Below are positions 44,371 through 55,741 of a stretch of DNA of 64,000 nt, piece by piece. The stretch's first letter is position 1, and every line of letters begins with the position of its first letter. The stretch lies in assembly GCF_029168945.1 (NCBI RefSeq), contig NC_083602.1, forward strand, positions 24,973,323 through 25,037,322, given 5' to 3'. The notes beneath the pieces were generated by a model, which saw nothing but the letters and a program-made list of their open reading frames with translations, was not told the origin of the DNA and did not search any database. Origin of the DNA: Cannabis sativa. Taxonomy: Eukaryota; Streptophyta; Magnoliopsida; Rosales; Cannabaceae. A program made the translations under genes and the position numbers.

Positions 44371-45291
44371 GCAAGGCCGGCCCTAGGCATAGGCGGGCTA
44401 GGCCCGTGCCTAGGGCCCACTCTTTCTAGGGGCCCATTTAAAATTTTAAGACCTAATTACTTAATTACTATATTTAATTAAAATTAACATTAAATATAGT
44501 TAAGTTGGACCCAACATAATGGCAGCCTAAATAGTGGCAGGTATTATGTTTTCTTGGGACCTGAGTTTGAAACCACCAAACTTAGTTTTTATTATTAATT
44601 TTTTTTTTCTAAGAAACAACTATAAATGCATATAAACTTAATAACTAATAACTAAAGCCAAAAAAATTTTAATACATAAATATTATTTAAACTTTTTTTC
44701 TAAATCTAACATTTTATAAGTTTATCTATTTTTTTTTTTTTATTTTCTTTATTTTTTTTTGTCTATTTTCCTACTTCTCTTATCATGTTTTTATTTCCAT
44801 ATTTATCTTGCTTTAATCAAAATTATATTTTTAATATTATGAAGAAAAATCATTAATCAAGATATAATAATTAATTTCGATAATAATAATAAATAATTTT
44901 TTTCATAAATATTACTTGAAGTGAATTTAATTTATTTCTTTTTAAATATCTTATTATAATTATGGCCTATAATTTAATGTAGTTGTTAGAAATTATTTTA
45001 CCTATAGATAAATATAAACTTGATAGTTTTTTCTTTTTTTTTTCTTCATGAATTTGATTTATTATATGGTTGAAATTTTGAAAAGATAAAAATATTATTA
45101 TGGATGATAGAACAAATTAAAAAATACAAATCTATTAATTTTTGTAATACTTTAAAACTTATTTCAGATTTTTAATATATTTTTTTACTTTTATGTTATG
45201 AAATGTAGCATATCATTTTTTAGGTTAATTTTTTAATTTATTTATTAAGGGGCCCTAAATCTTAGGCCTCCATTTTTTTATCGTCGGCCCT
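44371..45291. mobile_element. hAT-like non-autonomous element with GGCCGGCCCT-type ends
   Basis: The left end CAAGGCCGGCCCTAGGCATA and the complement of the right end CAGGGCCGACGATAAAAAAA share the CARGGCCGRC core usual for hAT termini. The interior is 0.9 kb of AT-rich non-coding DNA. The flanks (GTAGAAAG left, ATTATTAT right) are not an 8-bp duplication, so one side was probably rearranged. The right end is repeated, linked to SWEET sequence, at the end of each following unit. Confidence 0.6.
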
Positions 45292-45383
45292 GATTATTAT
45301 GTCACAATAATGATGAACAAATAAAAAGGCGGTTAATAATGTAGCTAATTAATTATTATTATTATTATTATTATTAATTACAG

Positions 45384-45925
45384 GCCAACATTTATTCAAA
45401 TATGAAAAAAAAAATCAATGGAGCAATACTCAGCTGTGCCATACTTGGCTACACTTATAAATTGTCTTGTTTGGACACTTTATGGGCTCCCTTTTATTCA
45501 TCCAGGAAGTATTTTGGTTGTGACTATAAATGGGTCTGGTCTTGTAATTGAGTGTACATACTTAATCATCTTCTTAATCTTCTGAGATAAGAAGAAAAGG
45601 ACTAAAGTTATTCTTGTTGTTCTTGCTGAGCTTGTTTTCATTTCTATTCTCACCCTTTTGATTCATTCTCGAAAGCATTGTTGGTACCATTTGTAAACTC
45701 TATAATATCATGATGTATGCTGCTCCATTGGATGTTATGGTAAATTACTAGTTACTAGTTATTAATTAGTTACTTTTTAATATCATTATTTCTTGTTTGA
45801 TTTTAATTGTTTATTGTTTTTGGTGCAGAAATTAGTAATTACTACTAAGAGTGTGGAGTCTATGCCATTTTTCTTATCATTTGCTTCATTGTTGAATGGT
45901 ATTACTTGGACCACTTATTTATTAA
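45384..45925 (+). pseudogene. SWEET sugar transporter fragment, unit 1
   Basis: After an acceptor-like TTACAG, the frame reads PTFIQI in the better copies (here weakened by an A insertion), then [36 protein letters not shown] and INGSGLVIE. It then hits a TGA just before DKKKR. ELVFISILTLL follows, then decayed sequence (the KKRST block is lost). A donor-like ATG|GTAAAT at 45740, an intron and TGCAG lead to exon B (KLVITTKSVESMPFFLSFAS, LLNGITWTTY). SWEETs are seven-helix membrane sugar uniporters. This covers the middle of such a protein only. No N- or C-terminal exon is present. Confidence 0.8.
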
Positions 45926-46033
45926 GGGGCCCAAAATTTTATATCGTCTTAGACCCCTATTTTGTCAGGGTCGACCCTGATTATCATGTCACAATAATGA
46001 TGAACAAATAAAGAGTGTTTAATAATGTAGTTA

Positions 46034-46081
<48 letters not shown>

Positions 46082-46086
46082 TACAG

Positions 46087-46756
46087 GTCGACATTTATTC
46101 AAATATGGAAAAGAAAATTAATAGAGTAATACTCAGCTGTGCGATACTTGGCTACACTTATAAATTGTCTTGTTTGGACACTTTATGGGTTCTCTTTTAT
46201 TCATCAGGAAGTATTTTGGTTGTGACTATAAATGGGTCTGGTCTTGTAATTGAATGTACATACTTAATCATCTTCTTAATCTTCTGAGATAAGAAGAAAA
46301 TGATTAAAGTTGTTCTTGTTGTTCTTGCTGAGCTTGTTTTCATTTCTATTCTCACCCTTTTGATTTTGTCTTTGACTCATTCTCGCAAGCATTGCTGGTA
46401 CCATTTGTATACTCTTTAATATCACGATGTATGCTATTCTATTGGCTGTTATGGTAAATTACTAGTTACTACCCTTTTGACTTTGTCTTTGACTCATTCT
46501 CGCAAGCATTGTTGGTACCATTTGTATACTCTTTAATATCACGATGTATGCTACTCTATTGGCTGTTATGGTAAATTACTAGTTAATAGTTATTAATTAG
46601 TTACTTTTTAATATCATTATTTCTTTTTTGATTTTAGTTGTTTATTGTTTTTGGTGCAGAAATTAGTAATTACTACTAAGAGTATGGAGTTTATGCCATT
46701 TTTCTTATCATTTGCTTCATTGTTGAATGGTATTACTTGGACCACTTATTTATTAA
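46087..46756 (+). pseudogene. SWEET sugar transporter fragment, unit 2
   Basis: Same exon A-intron-exon B plan as unit 1 with the same TGA before the DKKK block. It has a 117-bp internal tandem duplication that repeats the exon A end and its donor site (ATG|GTAAAT at 46454 and 46571). Exon B starts at 46660. Not functional. Confidence 0.8.
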
Positions 46757-46893
46757 GGGGCCCAAAATTTTATATCGTCTTTGGTCCCAATTTTTTCAGG
46801 GCCGGCCTTGATTATTATGTCACAATAATGATGAACAAATAAAAAGGTGGTTAACAATGTAGCTAATTAATTAATTATTATTATTAATTACAG

Positions 46894-47452
46894 GCCAACA
46901 TTTATTCCAATATGGAAAAGAAAATCAATGGAGCAATACTCAGCTGTGCCATACTTGGCTATACTTATAAATTGTCTTGTTTGGACACTTTATGGGCTCC
47001 CTTTTATTAATCCAGGAAGTATTTTGATTGTTACTATAAGTGGGTCTCGTCTTGTAATTGAGTTTACATACTTAATTATCTTCTTAATCTTTTGAGATAA
47101 GAAGAAAAGGATTAAAGTTGTTCTTGCTGAGCTTGTTTTCATTTCTATTCTCACTCTTTTGACTTTGACTTTGACACATTCTCACAAGAAAAGATCAACC
47201 ATTGTTGGTACCATTTGTATACTCTTTAATATAATGATTTATGCTGTTCCATTAGCTGTTATGGTAAATTATTAGTTACTAGTTATTAATTACTTACTTT
47301 TTAATATCAGTAGTTCTTGTTTGATTTTAATTGTTTCTTTTTTTTTTTTGGTGCAGAAATTGGTAATTACTACTAAGAGTGTCGAGTTTATGCCATTTTT
47401 CTTATCATTTGCTTCATTGTTGAATAGTATTACTTGAACCACTTATTTATGA
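46894..47452 (+). pseudogene. SWEET sugar transporter fragment, unit 3 (best preserved)
   Basis: It retains HSHKKRSTIVGTICILFNIM and AVPLAVM at the end of exon A (to 47263), the block lost in the other units, then exon B from 47357. It carries the common TGA before DKKKR and a second stop in exon B where TGG became TGA (ITW position). The conserved words fit a clade II-like SWEET, but clade assignment by eye is weak. Confidence 0.8.
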
Positions 47453-47590
47453 AGGGGCCCAAAATTTTATATCGTCTTAGGCCCCCATTTTTTCAGGCCC
47501 GGCCCTGATTATTATGTCACAATAATGATGAACAAATAAAAAGGTGGTTAATACTGTAGCTAATTGATTAATTATTATTATTAATTATAC

Positions 47591-47885
47591 GCCAACATTT
47601 ATTCAAATATGGAAAAGAAAATCAATGGAGCAATACTCATCTGTGCCATACTTGGCTACAGTTATAAATCGTCTTGTTTGGACACTTTATGGGCTCCCTT
47701 TTATTCATCCAGGAAGTATTTTGGTTGTGACTATAAATGGGTCTGGTTTTGTAATTGAGTGTACATACTTAATCATCTTCTTAATCTTCTGAGATAAGAA
47801 GAAAAGGATTAAAGTTGTTCTTGTTGTTCTTGCTGAGCTTGTTTTCATTTTTATTCTCACCCTTTTGACTTTGACTTTGACTCAT
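47591..47885 (+). pseudogene. SWEET sugar transporter fragment, unit 4, truncated at gypsy joint
   Basis: Exon A only. The acceptor AG is missing (TTATACGCC instead of TTACAGGCC). The same TGA stop precedes DKKKR. The sequence follows the SWEET line to ...TTTGACTCAT and then switches within TCTCAC to the gag of the Tekay-like element. Confidence 0.8.
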
Positions 47886-47891
47886 TCTCAC

Positions 47892-48838
47892 TGTCACGGA
47901 GTATGCTAGGCAATTTGACCGTCTGGCAAAGTTTGCACAAGAGATCGTACCAACCGAGGCCCTTCGGGTCAAAAGGTTCTTGAAGGGGATGAACCCCATG
48001 ATTAAAAAAAGATGTGAAAATCATGGTGGGGACCAACATAGTTTATGCTGAGGTGTTAGAAAAAGCTCTTGAAGCTGTGTTTCTCCAAAATGATATAAAG
48101 AAGGAGAATGCTGCTAAGTGGGAAGCCCGAAGAAACAATGGAGGAAATCAAGAGAATAAGAGAAAACACGAGGGAAATCACAGTAATGATCGTGATAAAA
48201 AGGGGAAAACAGTGGTCCAAAATAACAACAATGGGGTAAAAAGGTCCTATGTAGAATTCCCAATTTGCCGCACATGCAATAGGAAACATCTTAGGGAGTG
48301 AAAGTTGAAGTCAGGGGTGTGCTACAATTGCGGGCAGCCAGGCCATTTGAAGAAAAATTGCCCAAAGGGACAAAAGAAGGAGAACCAAGCCGCTCCTGCT
48401 CGAGTGTTTGCTCTCACCAGAGGAGAAGCGGCCACAAGCAACACTGTTGTCTCAGGTCAGGTTTCTATTTACGGATTGCCTTGTAATGTTCTCTTTGATT
48501 CTGGAGCTGCTCATTCTTATATAGCTACTAGGATAATTGATAGTATAGATAAGCCATGTGACCTACTTAGATGTGGTATTGTGACGGAATTACCCTCGAG
48601 AGAAACCATGCTATCAACAAGAAGAATGCGAGATGTACCTATCATAATCGAAATCAAAGAACTCATGGGCGACCTAATAGAGCTGGAAATGAAGGAATAT
48701 GATGTTATAATTAGGATGGATTGGCTATCTAGTCACGGCGTGACAATCAATTGCCGAAAGAAACTGGTCGTTTTTGAAACAAAGGCTGGGATCGGTTTAT
48801 TTTCAAGGGCAACAAGCTGGCCCTTAGGACTCCATTAA
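47892..48838 (+). pseudogene. Gypsy copy A: 3' part of gag, zinc knuckle and protease
   Basis: The gag core (KYARQFDRLAKFAQEIVPTEALRVKRFL) runs into a frameshift at a 7-A run near 48003. EVLEKALEAVF follows in another frame. A TGA at 48299-48301 breaks the first CCHC-type box, then come CYNCGQPGHLKKNC and the protease site VLFDSGAAHSYIATRI. A single-base deletion near 48790, relative to copy B, ends the frame at 48838. The 5' end of gag is missing because the SWEET array abuts here. Confidence 0.8.
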
Positions 48839-48864
48839 TCTCTTCCCTAAAAGCTAGTCAGCTA

Positions 48865-49908
48865 ATGAAGGCGGGGTGTCTGACATTCTTAGTCAACTTA
48901 GTGGATCGAGCAATAGGGACACAACTAAATGTGGAGAATGTGCACATAGTCTGTGAATTTCCAGAGGTCTTTCCAGAAGATCTACCGGGACTACCTCCAG
49001 ATAGAGAGGTGGAGTTCGTCATTGAATTAGCCCCAGGGACTAATCCAATTTCAAAGGCTCCATACAGAATGGCACCTAATGAGTTAAAAGAGCTTAAAAT
49101 ACAACTACAGGAGCTCTTAGACAAAGGGTTCATTAGACCGAGTTACTCACCTTGGGGTGCGCCGGTACTCTTCATCAAGAAGAAAGATGGAAGTATGAGG
49201 ATGTGCATGGACTACCGTGAGCTCAACAAGGTGACCATCAAGAATAAGTACCCTCTGCCAAGGATTGACGATCTCTTTGATCAATTGCAAGGCTCGACTG
49301 TGTTCTCAAAGATAGATCTAAGATCTGGGTATCACCAGCTAAAGGTCCGAAAGGAAGACATACCCAAGACAGCATTCAAAACACGATATGGACACTATGA
49401 GTTTTTGGTAATGTCTTTCGGACTAACTAATTCCCCAGCAGCCTTCATGGATATGATAAATAGGGTGTTCAAGGAGTACCTAGATAAGTTTGTTGTTGTA
49501 TTCATTGATGACATTCTTATCTACTCCAAAAATATGGAGGAACATGAGGAACACCTGAGGATGACTCTAAACCGACTTTAGGAGAACCAACTATATGCCA
49601 AATTCAAGAAATGTGAATTCTGGTTAGAGAAGGTGGCATTCCTAGGCCATATAGTTTCCAAAGATGGAGTCGAGGTGGATCCTACAAAGATCGAAGCGAT
49701 CAAGAGCTGGCCAACACCTAAGACTGCAAGTGAAGTAAGAAGCTTCTTGGGTGTAGCTAGTTACTATAGACGCTTTGTTGAAGGATTTTCCAAGATCGCA
49801 ACTCCTCTAACCTACTTGGCTCGAAAGATGCAGAAATTTGTCTGGTTAGAAAAGTGGGAGGGTAGCTTCCAAACACTTAAGGACAATCTAATAACAGCCC
49901 CTATATAA
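48865..49908 (+). pseudogene. Gypsy copy A: reverse transcriptase with two stops
   Basis: RT blocks are [77 protein letters not shown] and the catalytic [14 protein letters not shown] at 49579-49581 interrupts the palm-thumb region, and [16 protein letters not shown] and [16 protein letters not shown] follow. A further TAA lies at 49906-49908 just before RNase H. Copy B has sense codons at both sites, so these are private to A. Confidence 0.85.
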
Positions 49909-49935
49909 TGTGTTCCCAATAACAAGGATAAGTTT

Positions 49936-51831
49936 GTGGTGTACTGCGATGCATCGAAACAAGGGTTGGGATGCGTGTTGATGCAAAATGACAAAGTAGT
50001 AGCGTATGCCTCAAGACAACTTAAGGAGTATGAACAAAGGTACCCAACACACGATCTGGAGTTGGCAGCAGTAGTTTTTGCGCTAAAAATATGGAGGCAC
50101 TATCTCTACGGGGAGAAATGTGAAATTTATACCGACCACAAGAGCCTGAAGTACTTCTTTACGCAAAAGGAACTCAACATGAGGCAGAGGCGATGGCTAG
50201 AGCTTGTTAAGGACTATGATTGTGAAATGCACTACCACCGGGGGAAGGCCAACGTGGTAGCAGACGCGCTAAGTAGACGCAGTTATGCCAGCTTGGCAAT
50301 ACTGGCACAAATAGAAAGGCCACTACAACAAGAACTCCAAAGAAGTGGTATAGAGATCCTTACTCCAAAACTAGCTAACCTAACCATTGTCTCAACGCTA
50401 CTACAAGAACTTAAAGATGCACAGATTGTTGATGAGTTCTTAAAGAAGAAAAGAGCAGGCCTGCCAGAGAAGGAGGCAGAAGATTTCTCCGAAGGTACAG
50501 ACAGCATGTTGAGGTATAAGGGAAGAGTGTGTGTAGCCAACGATATAGAACTTAAAAGAAAGATCATGATGGAAGCACACACTACACCCTACTCAATGCA
50601 TCCAGGGTCAACCAAAATGTACAATGACTTAAAAACCTTGTATTGGTGGCCAGGGATGAAGAAGGATGTAGCTGAATTTGTAGCTAGATGCCTCACATGT
50701 CAACAAGTTAAGGCTGAACATCAGAGACCAGCAGGGATGTTGCAACCCCTGGAAATCCCTGAATGGAAGTGGGAAGATATAGCCATGGATTTTGTTACAG
50801 GACTACCCCTAACAACCAAGCAACACGACTCAGTTTGGGTAATTATAGACAGACTCACCAAGTCAGCACACTTTGTTCCAGTAAAGTCTACTTACAACAC
50901 AAAGCAGTATGCTGACCTGTACGTGCAAGAGATATTGAGGCTGCATGGAGTTCCAAAGACAATAGTCTCTGATAGAGGTTCAGTATTCACCTCCAAGTTC
51001 TGGGAGAGTCTACATAAGGCAATGGGGACGCGGTTGAAATTAAGTACAGCATTTCATCCCCAAACAGATGGACAATCTGAACGCACCATCCAAATACTCG
51101 AGGATATGCTTCGAGCGTGTGCACTGGACTTCACTGGCTCGTGGAGTAAATATTTACCTCTAATGGAGTTCTCTTACAATAATAGCTATCAAGCCACAAT
51201 CAAAATGGCACCATATGAGATGCTGTATGGACGAAAATGTAGATCACCGCTTCACTGGGATGAAGTTGGAGAAAGACGCTATTTAGGTCCAGAAGCAGTA
51301 AGGGAAGCTTCAGAAGCAGTTGAAAAGATACGGCAAAGGATGCTCACCGCCCAAAGAAGACAGAAAAGTTATGCCGATCCGAAAAGACGCGAGGTTGAGT
51401 TTTCTATAGGGGACTTAGTGTTCGTAAAGGTATCACCTATGAAGGGAATTATGCGTTTCAGAAAACGAGGAAAGTTAAGCCCAAGATTTATAGGTCCTTT
51501 CGAGATACTGGACAGAGTTGGTCAGGTAGCTTACCGTTTGGCCCTACCGCCAACATTAGCAGAAACGCATAATGTTTTCCACATTTCCATGTTACGTAAG
51601 TATGTACCTGATCCGACTCATGTTCTTAAATACGAGAACTTGAACTTGCAGCAGGACATGAGTTATATGGCACGCCCTGTGCGCGTGATAGAAAAGGGAA
51701 TAAAAGTCTTACGAAATAAGACTATACCCTTAGTTAAAATCCTGTGGAGTGATAGTTCTGATAGAGAAGCGACATGGGAGTTGGAGACGAACATGCAGAA
51801 ACGGTACCCCAAGTTATTCTCAAGTAAGTAA
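49936..51831 (+). CDS. Gypsy copy A: RNase H, integrase and chromodomain (open 631-codon segment)
   Basis: This part is uninterrupted. RNase H residues are D5 ([10 protein letters not shown]), E42, D67 and D110. The integrase zinc site is H215, H222, C252, C255. The catalytic triad is D285 (MDFVTGLP), D346 (IVSDRGSVF) and E382 ([13 protein letters not shown]). [20 protein letters not shown] block follows, then [17 protein letters not shown] and a chromodomain-like tail at ~579-631 ([24 protein letters not shown]). Chromodomains guide integration into heterochromatin. The ATG is an internal Met after a stop, so no natural start exists. The segment would be made only as part of a polyprotein that is broken upstream. 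Confidence 0.85.
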   Translation: MVYCDASKQGLGCVLMQNDKVVAYASRQLKEYEQRYPTHDLELAAVVFALKIWRHYLYGEKCEIYTDHKSLKYFFTQKELNMRQRRWLELVKDYDCEMHYHRGKANVVADALSRRSYASLAILAQIERPLQQELQRSGIEILTPKLANLTIVSTLLQELKDAQIVDEFLKKKRAGLPEKEAEDFSEGTDSMLRYKGRVCVANDIELKRKIMMEAHTTPYSMHPGSTKMYNDLKTLYWWPGMKKDVAEFVARCLTCQQVKAEHQRPAGMLQPLEIPEWKWEDIAMDFVTGLPLTTKQHDSVWVIIDRLTKSAHFVPVKSTYNTKQYADLYVQEILRLHGVPKTIVSDRGSVFTSKFWESLHKAMGTRLKLSTAFHPQTDGQSERTIQILEDMLRACALDFTGSWSKYLPLMEFSYNNSYQATIKMAPYEMLYGRKCRSPLHWDEVGERRYLGPEAVREASEAVEKIRQRMLTAQRRQKSYADPKRREVEFSIGDLVFVKVSPMKGIMRFRKRGKLSPRFIGPFEILDRVGQVAYRLALPPTLAETHNVFHISMLRKYVPDPTHVLKYENLNLQQDMSYMARPVRVIEKGIKVLRNKTIPLVKILWSDSSDREATWELETNMQKRYPKLFSSK

Positions 51832-51866
51832 ATTTCGAGGACGAAATTCCTTTAAGGAGGGTAGAT

Positions 51867-54352
51867 TGTAATAACCAAAATATTTAGTTATTATTTTTAC
51901 GTTAATCTAGTTATCTCGATGTGGAAATAGTGATTACATGGAATATGTTATTTACTCATTAATTAAAATGATATTTTCTTTAAGTTATGAGAATTATGTC
52001 ATTTTTGTAATTTATACGTATCTAATTGATTATGAGCTTAAAATCTTAGCCCATTATGTGTAGGACTTATTTAAGTTGGGATGTGACCTACACCTATTTT
52101 ATTATAATAATTATTCTTGTTCCTACTAAATAAGTAATGAGTTTTGTTAAGAGAATATAAAATAAAATCATTTTGACTAGTAAATTATTAAGATCATACG
52201 TGGCATAGGATTGAATTGGTTTTAAAGTTGAAGTGTTATATATATATATATATTATATTATCTCGTAGAATGTGGTAAGATAAATGTATGCATAGAACTA
52301 GGCATGCAATAGGTGGAGTGAGTTCTTTCTAAGTTTTAGAAGTGCATGAATAAAGGAGATAATTCAAATTTAATTTTTGAATATAAAGAATAGGTCTAGG
52401 ATCGTGGCTTTAGTTGATGTAGTGGGAGTGATATTCGGATAATTAGAAGAGTTTATTCATTTCATATATAGTAATGATAAGTTAGATATAGCAAAGTATT
52501 AATAGTAGTATATATATATCAATATATATAATCTCTTAAAATAGCTGTGAATCAATTAAACAAAATATATAAGTATATATGTATGCATGAAATGTGACTA
52601 GAAGACAATTCAAAATTCAAATCCTAGTCTAGAGAGAATGTTACGTGGAGGCCTAGGAGGGTTAGTCTCATGATAAACAAACTATTGAAGATTAGACCTT
52701 AGTGTATATAGGTCATAAGGAGAGTTCTTCTATACTGTTGAGGTTTTGGCCAGAGTATTTATGAGATAGTTGGAGTTTAAGCCTTTTAACTATTATTTAA
52801 ATTAGTTAACCATAGTTAACTAGGGATCACATCATAGTTAGGAGACCATGGTTTTATTAGTTGATAGCCTTATAAATAGAATCATTCTTTTTGATTACAT
52901 TTCACATTTAGAAGCTTACAACATCTTATCCTTTTAAGATTTTCTTTCTTTCATTTCACCGTAATAACACCACTATCAATACTCTCTCAACACTAATCCT
53001 TTATCTCCATCATTTTTTTCATACTCACATATCACCACCACCAACCTCTTACGTATTTATATATATATACACTACTATTATTTACTTATATATATCAACA
53101 TCATCACTATCATTTTTACATTCAAGTTTTAGTGCTCAACTAGATCTTATTGGAAGCTAAGGTATATCATTTTATAATTTTCGGTTTCTAAATTCAAATT
53201 TAAGGTTTCATATATATATATATATATGTATATATATACCCCTATAATGTGTTCTAATTAATAAGTATGAAATTTAGGTTTTTCATAATACAATTATTTC
53301 TCAAGGGTCACTTTCATTGCAATCAAGGCTAGGACTCCATATTCGAGGTAAGGAAATTAAGTAGAAAAACATAAGTTTTCTGTATGTAATAACATTCATA
53401 GGAAGAGTGGGAATAGTAAAAGAGAAGTTAACTAAGGTCTTCTGCCTGACTCTTTATTGTTTGTTATTTAATGTACTGTATAATATATATTTAAATAATA
53501 TGTTTATAAGATTCATGTTATTTATATATGTTTACAGTATTAGAGCATGGCCATTGCTAAAGGTATATATTTAAATAATGTGTTTATAAGATTCATGTTA
53601 TTTAAGTAGGTATGTAAATAGTGTGTTTATAAGATTCACATTATTTAGTTATGATTGTTATGTTATTTAAATAATGTATAGTAGTTTGACATTATTTAAA
53701 TTAGATAGATTATAGTTTATGTGACATGGTTTGACCGAGAAGATAATGGTTAAATACTTGACTGTTGGGTCTATATGGTAGATAGGGGGCCATTTAGTAG
53801 TGGGTACGATTTTACTGAACCCAACCCTCCGCCATTTAGTCCAATAGCTCGATTTTATTTGCCAAAGTCGAACTCGGGCGTAATCATTATTATGTGATTT
53901 AGCTTAGAAACTAGTTATTAGTTGCTAGTGATCAAAATAAGTTTATGTATTGCTAGATATGTGCATTTTAGTTGTGTGTTTTCTTTAATTTATGTGACTA
54001 CCTGACACACATTTCCTTACTGAGTTTAGTAGCTCACCCTTATCAAATTACCATGTGCAGACCAAGGTAACTGAAAGTCTAGAATGCCGGTGGCGAGTGG
54101 AACTTTAAACGCTTGTGTGTGTGAACTTGTTGAGGACCATATAACTGCGGGCGGTCTAGGGCGCTCTGCTTATTTATTTACGCTATTAAATTTATGTCGC
54201 AATTATTTTAGTTATTATTTATTATGTCTTTTGTACGAAAACTGGCCAGCTGTGAACATTTTCAAGTATTAAATAAAAATGCGATATTATGATTTTCCAC
54301 GTTTAATGCTTGTAAACAAAATTATTATTTTTATAAAAGTACGGGCGTTACA
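51867..54352 (+). repeat. Shared 2.5-kb LTR between gypsy copies A and B
   Basis: It starts TGTAATAACCAAAATATTTA after the polypurine tract TTTAAGGAGGGTAGAT (51851-51866) and ends ...CGGGCGTTACA just before the primer-binding site at 54356. It serves as 3' LTR of A and 5' LTR of B. It contains a TATA box at 52871-52878, CACCAC-rich leader sequence near 52960-53130 and TA microsatellites (52240, 53213). Its first 206 bp recur at 59574-59779 with only a few differences. Confidence 0.9.
52871..52878 (+). promoter_or_regulatory. TATA box in the gypsy LTR
   Basis: TATAAATA in GCCTTATAAATAGAATC, about 1 kb into the LTR, followed 30-50 bp later by pyrimidine-rich CATTCTTTTTG. Likely promoter of copy B RNA. 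Confidence 0.6.
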
Positions 54353-54355
54353 GTC

Positions 54356-54369
54356 TGGTATCAGAGCCA
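54356..54369 (+). promoter_or_regulatory. Primer-binding site of gypsy copy B (tRNA-Met)
   Basis: TGGTATCAGAGCCA, a perfect initiator tRNA-Met site, three bases after the LTR end. Confidence 0.95.
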
Positions 54370-54883
54370 CAGTTATATCGGTCCCGAACGTTCTCACGAG
54401 TTACACACATCAGCCAAAAAGTTTCCGCTTACCACCAAGTAAGTCCATTATATATGCTTGCATTTTATGTGTATTTTTTTTTTTTTTGTAATTTCTAAAT
54501 TGGCATTTTACTTAAAAAAAAAAAAAACCTTAGTACGAATATCCAAGTTTAGGTACTACCCATATGAAATAATTTTTTAATACATATAAATATATTTCAA
54601 GTTAGTTTAAAATAAAATTTTTGGGTAAAATTTTAGAACTTGATTTTAGTTAGCACCATATGACTCTTGAAAAAGAAAATCATAGAAATTTTCTTTCAGT
54701 AATCAAAAAAAAAAATGTGTGTTTTATTATTTTATGTGATTATTTATTTTATCTTTGAATAAATAGAAATTATTTGTGAACTAGTTATGTAAGTATGGGC
54801 ATTGTTTTTAAAATAGTGATATCTTATTTAAGTTTATCTTCTTTTAGAGATTCTTAGAAACAAACAAGGAACATTAGGAAATA

Positions 54884-55741
54884 ATGTCTCCAAGAAGATC
54901 AGTTCGAATCAACGGCAATAGAAACATCCACGTGGATGCAGCTCCAGCACCCGCAAGGGGCGGAGGCCGAGGTGATGGTCGACGCGGAGGCCGACGTGGA
55001 GGCCAAAGCGGTAGGGGAGGTAGACAAGGAGCATCGGTAGCACCGGTAGATGAAGTAACACTCGAACAACAACAAGCACCTCCCAATGCTCAAGCTGAGA
55101 TACTCCGAGAAAACGCTCGTATACGTGAGGAGCTAACTCAAGAAATTGCAAGGCTACAAGCTCAGAATGAGGAGTTACGCCGGAATCAAAATCCACCCGT
55201 TAGAAACCTAGCTCTTCAACCAGCTGCATTGAATCCAGAACCAATACAACGTTTTGAACCTGTGTACGAGCGATTCAGGAAACAACAACCACCAATATTC
55301 AATGGGAGCTCGGACTCACTTGAAGCTGAGGAATGGTTGCGCTCAGTGGAGTCCATATTGGAATATATGGACCTCAATGATAGGGAAAGAGTATCCTGTG
55401 CTGCCAGCCTACTTAAAAAGGATGCACGGATCTGGTGGGAAGTAGTAAGACAGAGTCGCAACATAACAACTATGACCTGGTTGGACTTTGTTGATGTGTT
55501 CAACAGGAAGTACTACAGTACTGCCATACTGGCTGCAAAAGAAGATGAGTTTATGAATCTGAGGTAGAATAATCTCACTGTCACGAAGTATGCTAGGCAA
55601 TTTGATCGTCTGGCAAAGTTTGCACAAGAGATCGTACCAACCGAGGCCCTTCGGGTTAAAAGGTTCTTGAAGGGGATGAACCCCATGATTAAAAAAAGAT
55701 GTGAAAATTATGGTGGGGACCAACACAGTTTTATGCTGAGG
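54884..55741 (+). pseudogene. Gypsy copy B: gag, with stop and frameshift
   Basis: It starts MSPRRSVRINGNRNIHVDAA, with an Arg/Gly-rich segment (residues ~25-48), a coiled-coil-like ENARIREELTQEIARLQAQN, then the gag core (FRKQQPPIFNGSSDSLEAEE, WLRSVESILEYM, RIWWEVVRQ, TWLDFVDVFNRKYYS). A TAG at 55565-55567 follows FMNLR. The frame then continues NNLTVTKYARQFDRLAKFA to a TAG near 55741. The 7-A run shared with copy A lies near 55690. The Arg/Gly-rich start may be partly non-homologous filler. Confidence 0.85.

Larger units (their letters stand above)
45292..47891 (+). repeat. Tandem array of four SWEET-exon/hAT-end units
   Basis: Units start at about 45291, 45978, 46809 and 47506, each with GATTATYATGTCACAATAAT. 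The order in a unit is: intron remnant with an ATT microsatellite, SWEET exon A, intron, SWEET exon B, then a hAT-like end (AAGGGGCCCAAAATTTTATA...GGCCCKG). Spacings are ~687, ~831 and ~697 bp. Unit 2 is longer because of a 117-bp internal duplication (46354-46470 and 46471-46587). Unit 4 is cut after about 380 bp, where it fuses with gypsy gag. Confidence 0.85.

Noticed and set aside
45793..46011. 72-codon plus ORF (and 46645-46842) as a small membrane-protein gene
   Set aside because: It is SWEET exon B read through intron and hAT-like end, repeated in the array. No start, signal or independent gene is implied.
54874..55503. Minus-strand ORFs opposite gypsy gag
   Set aside because: Antisense to a clear gag with Arg/Gly-rich start and conserved core.
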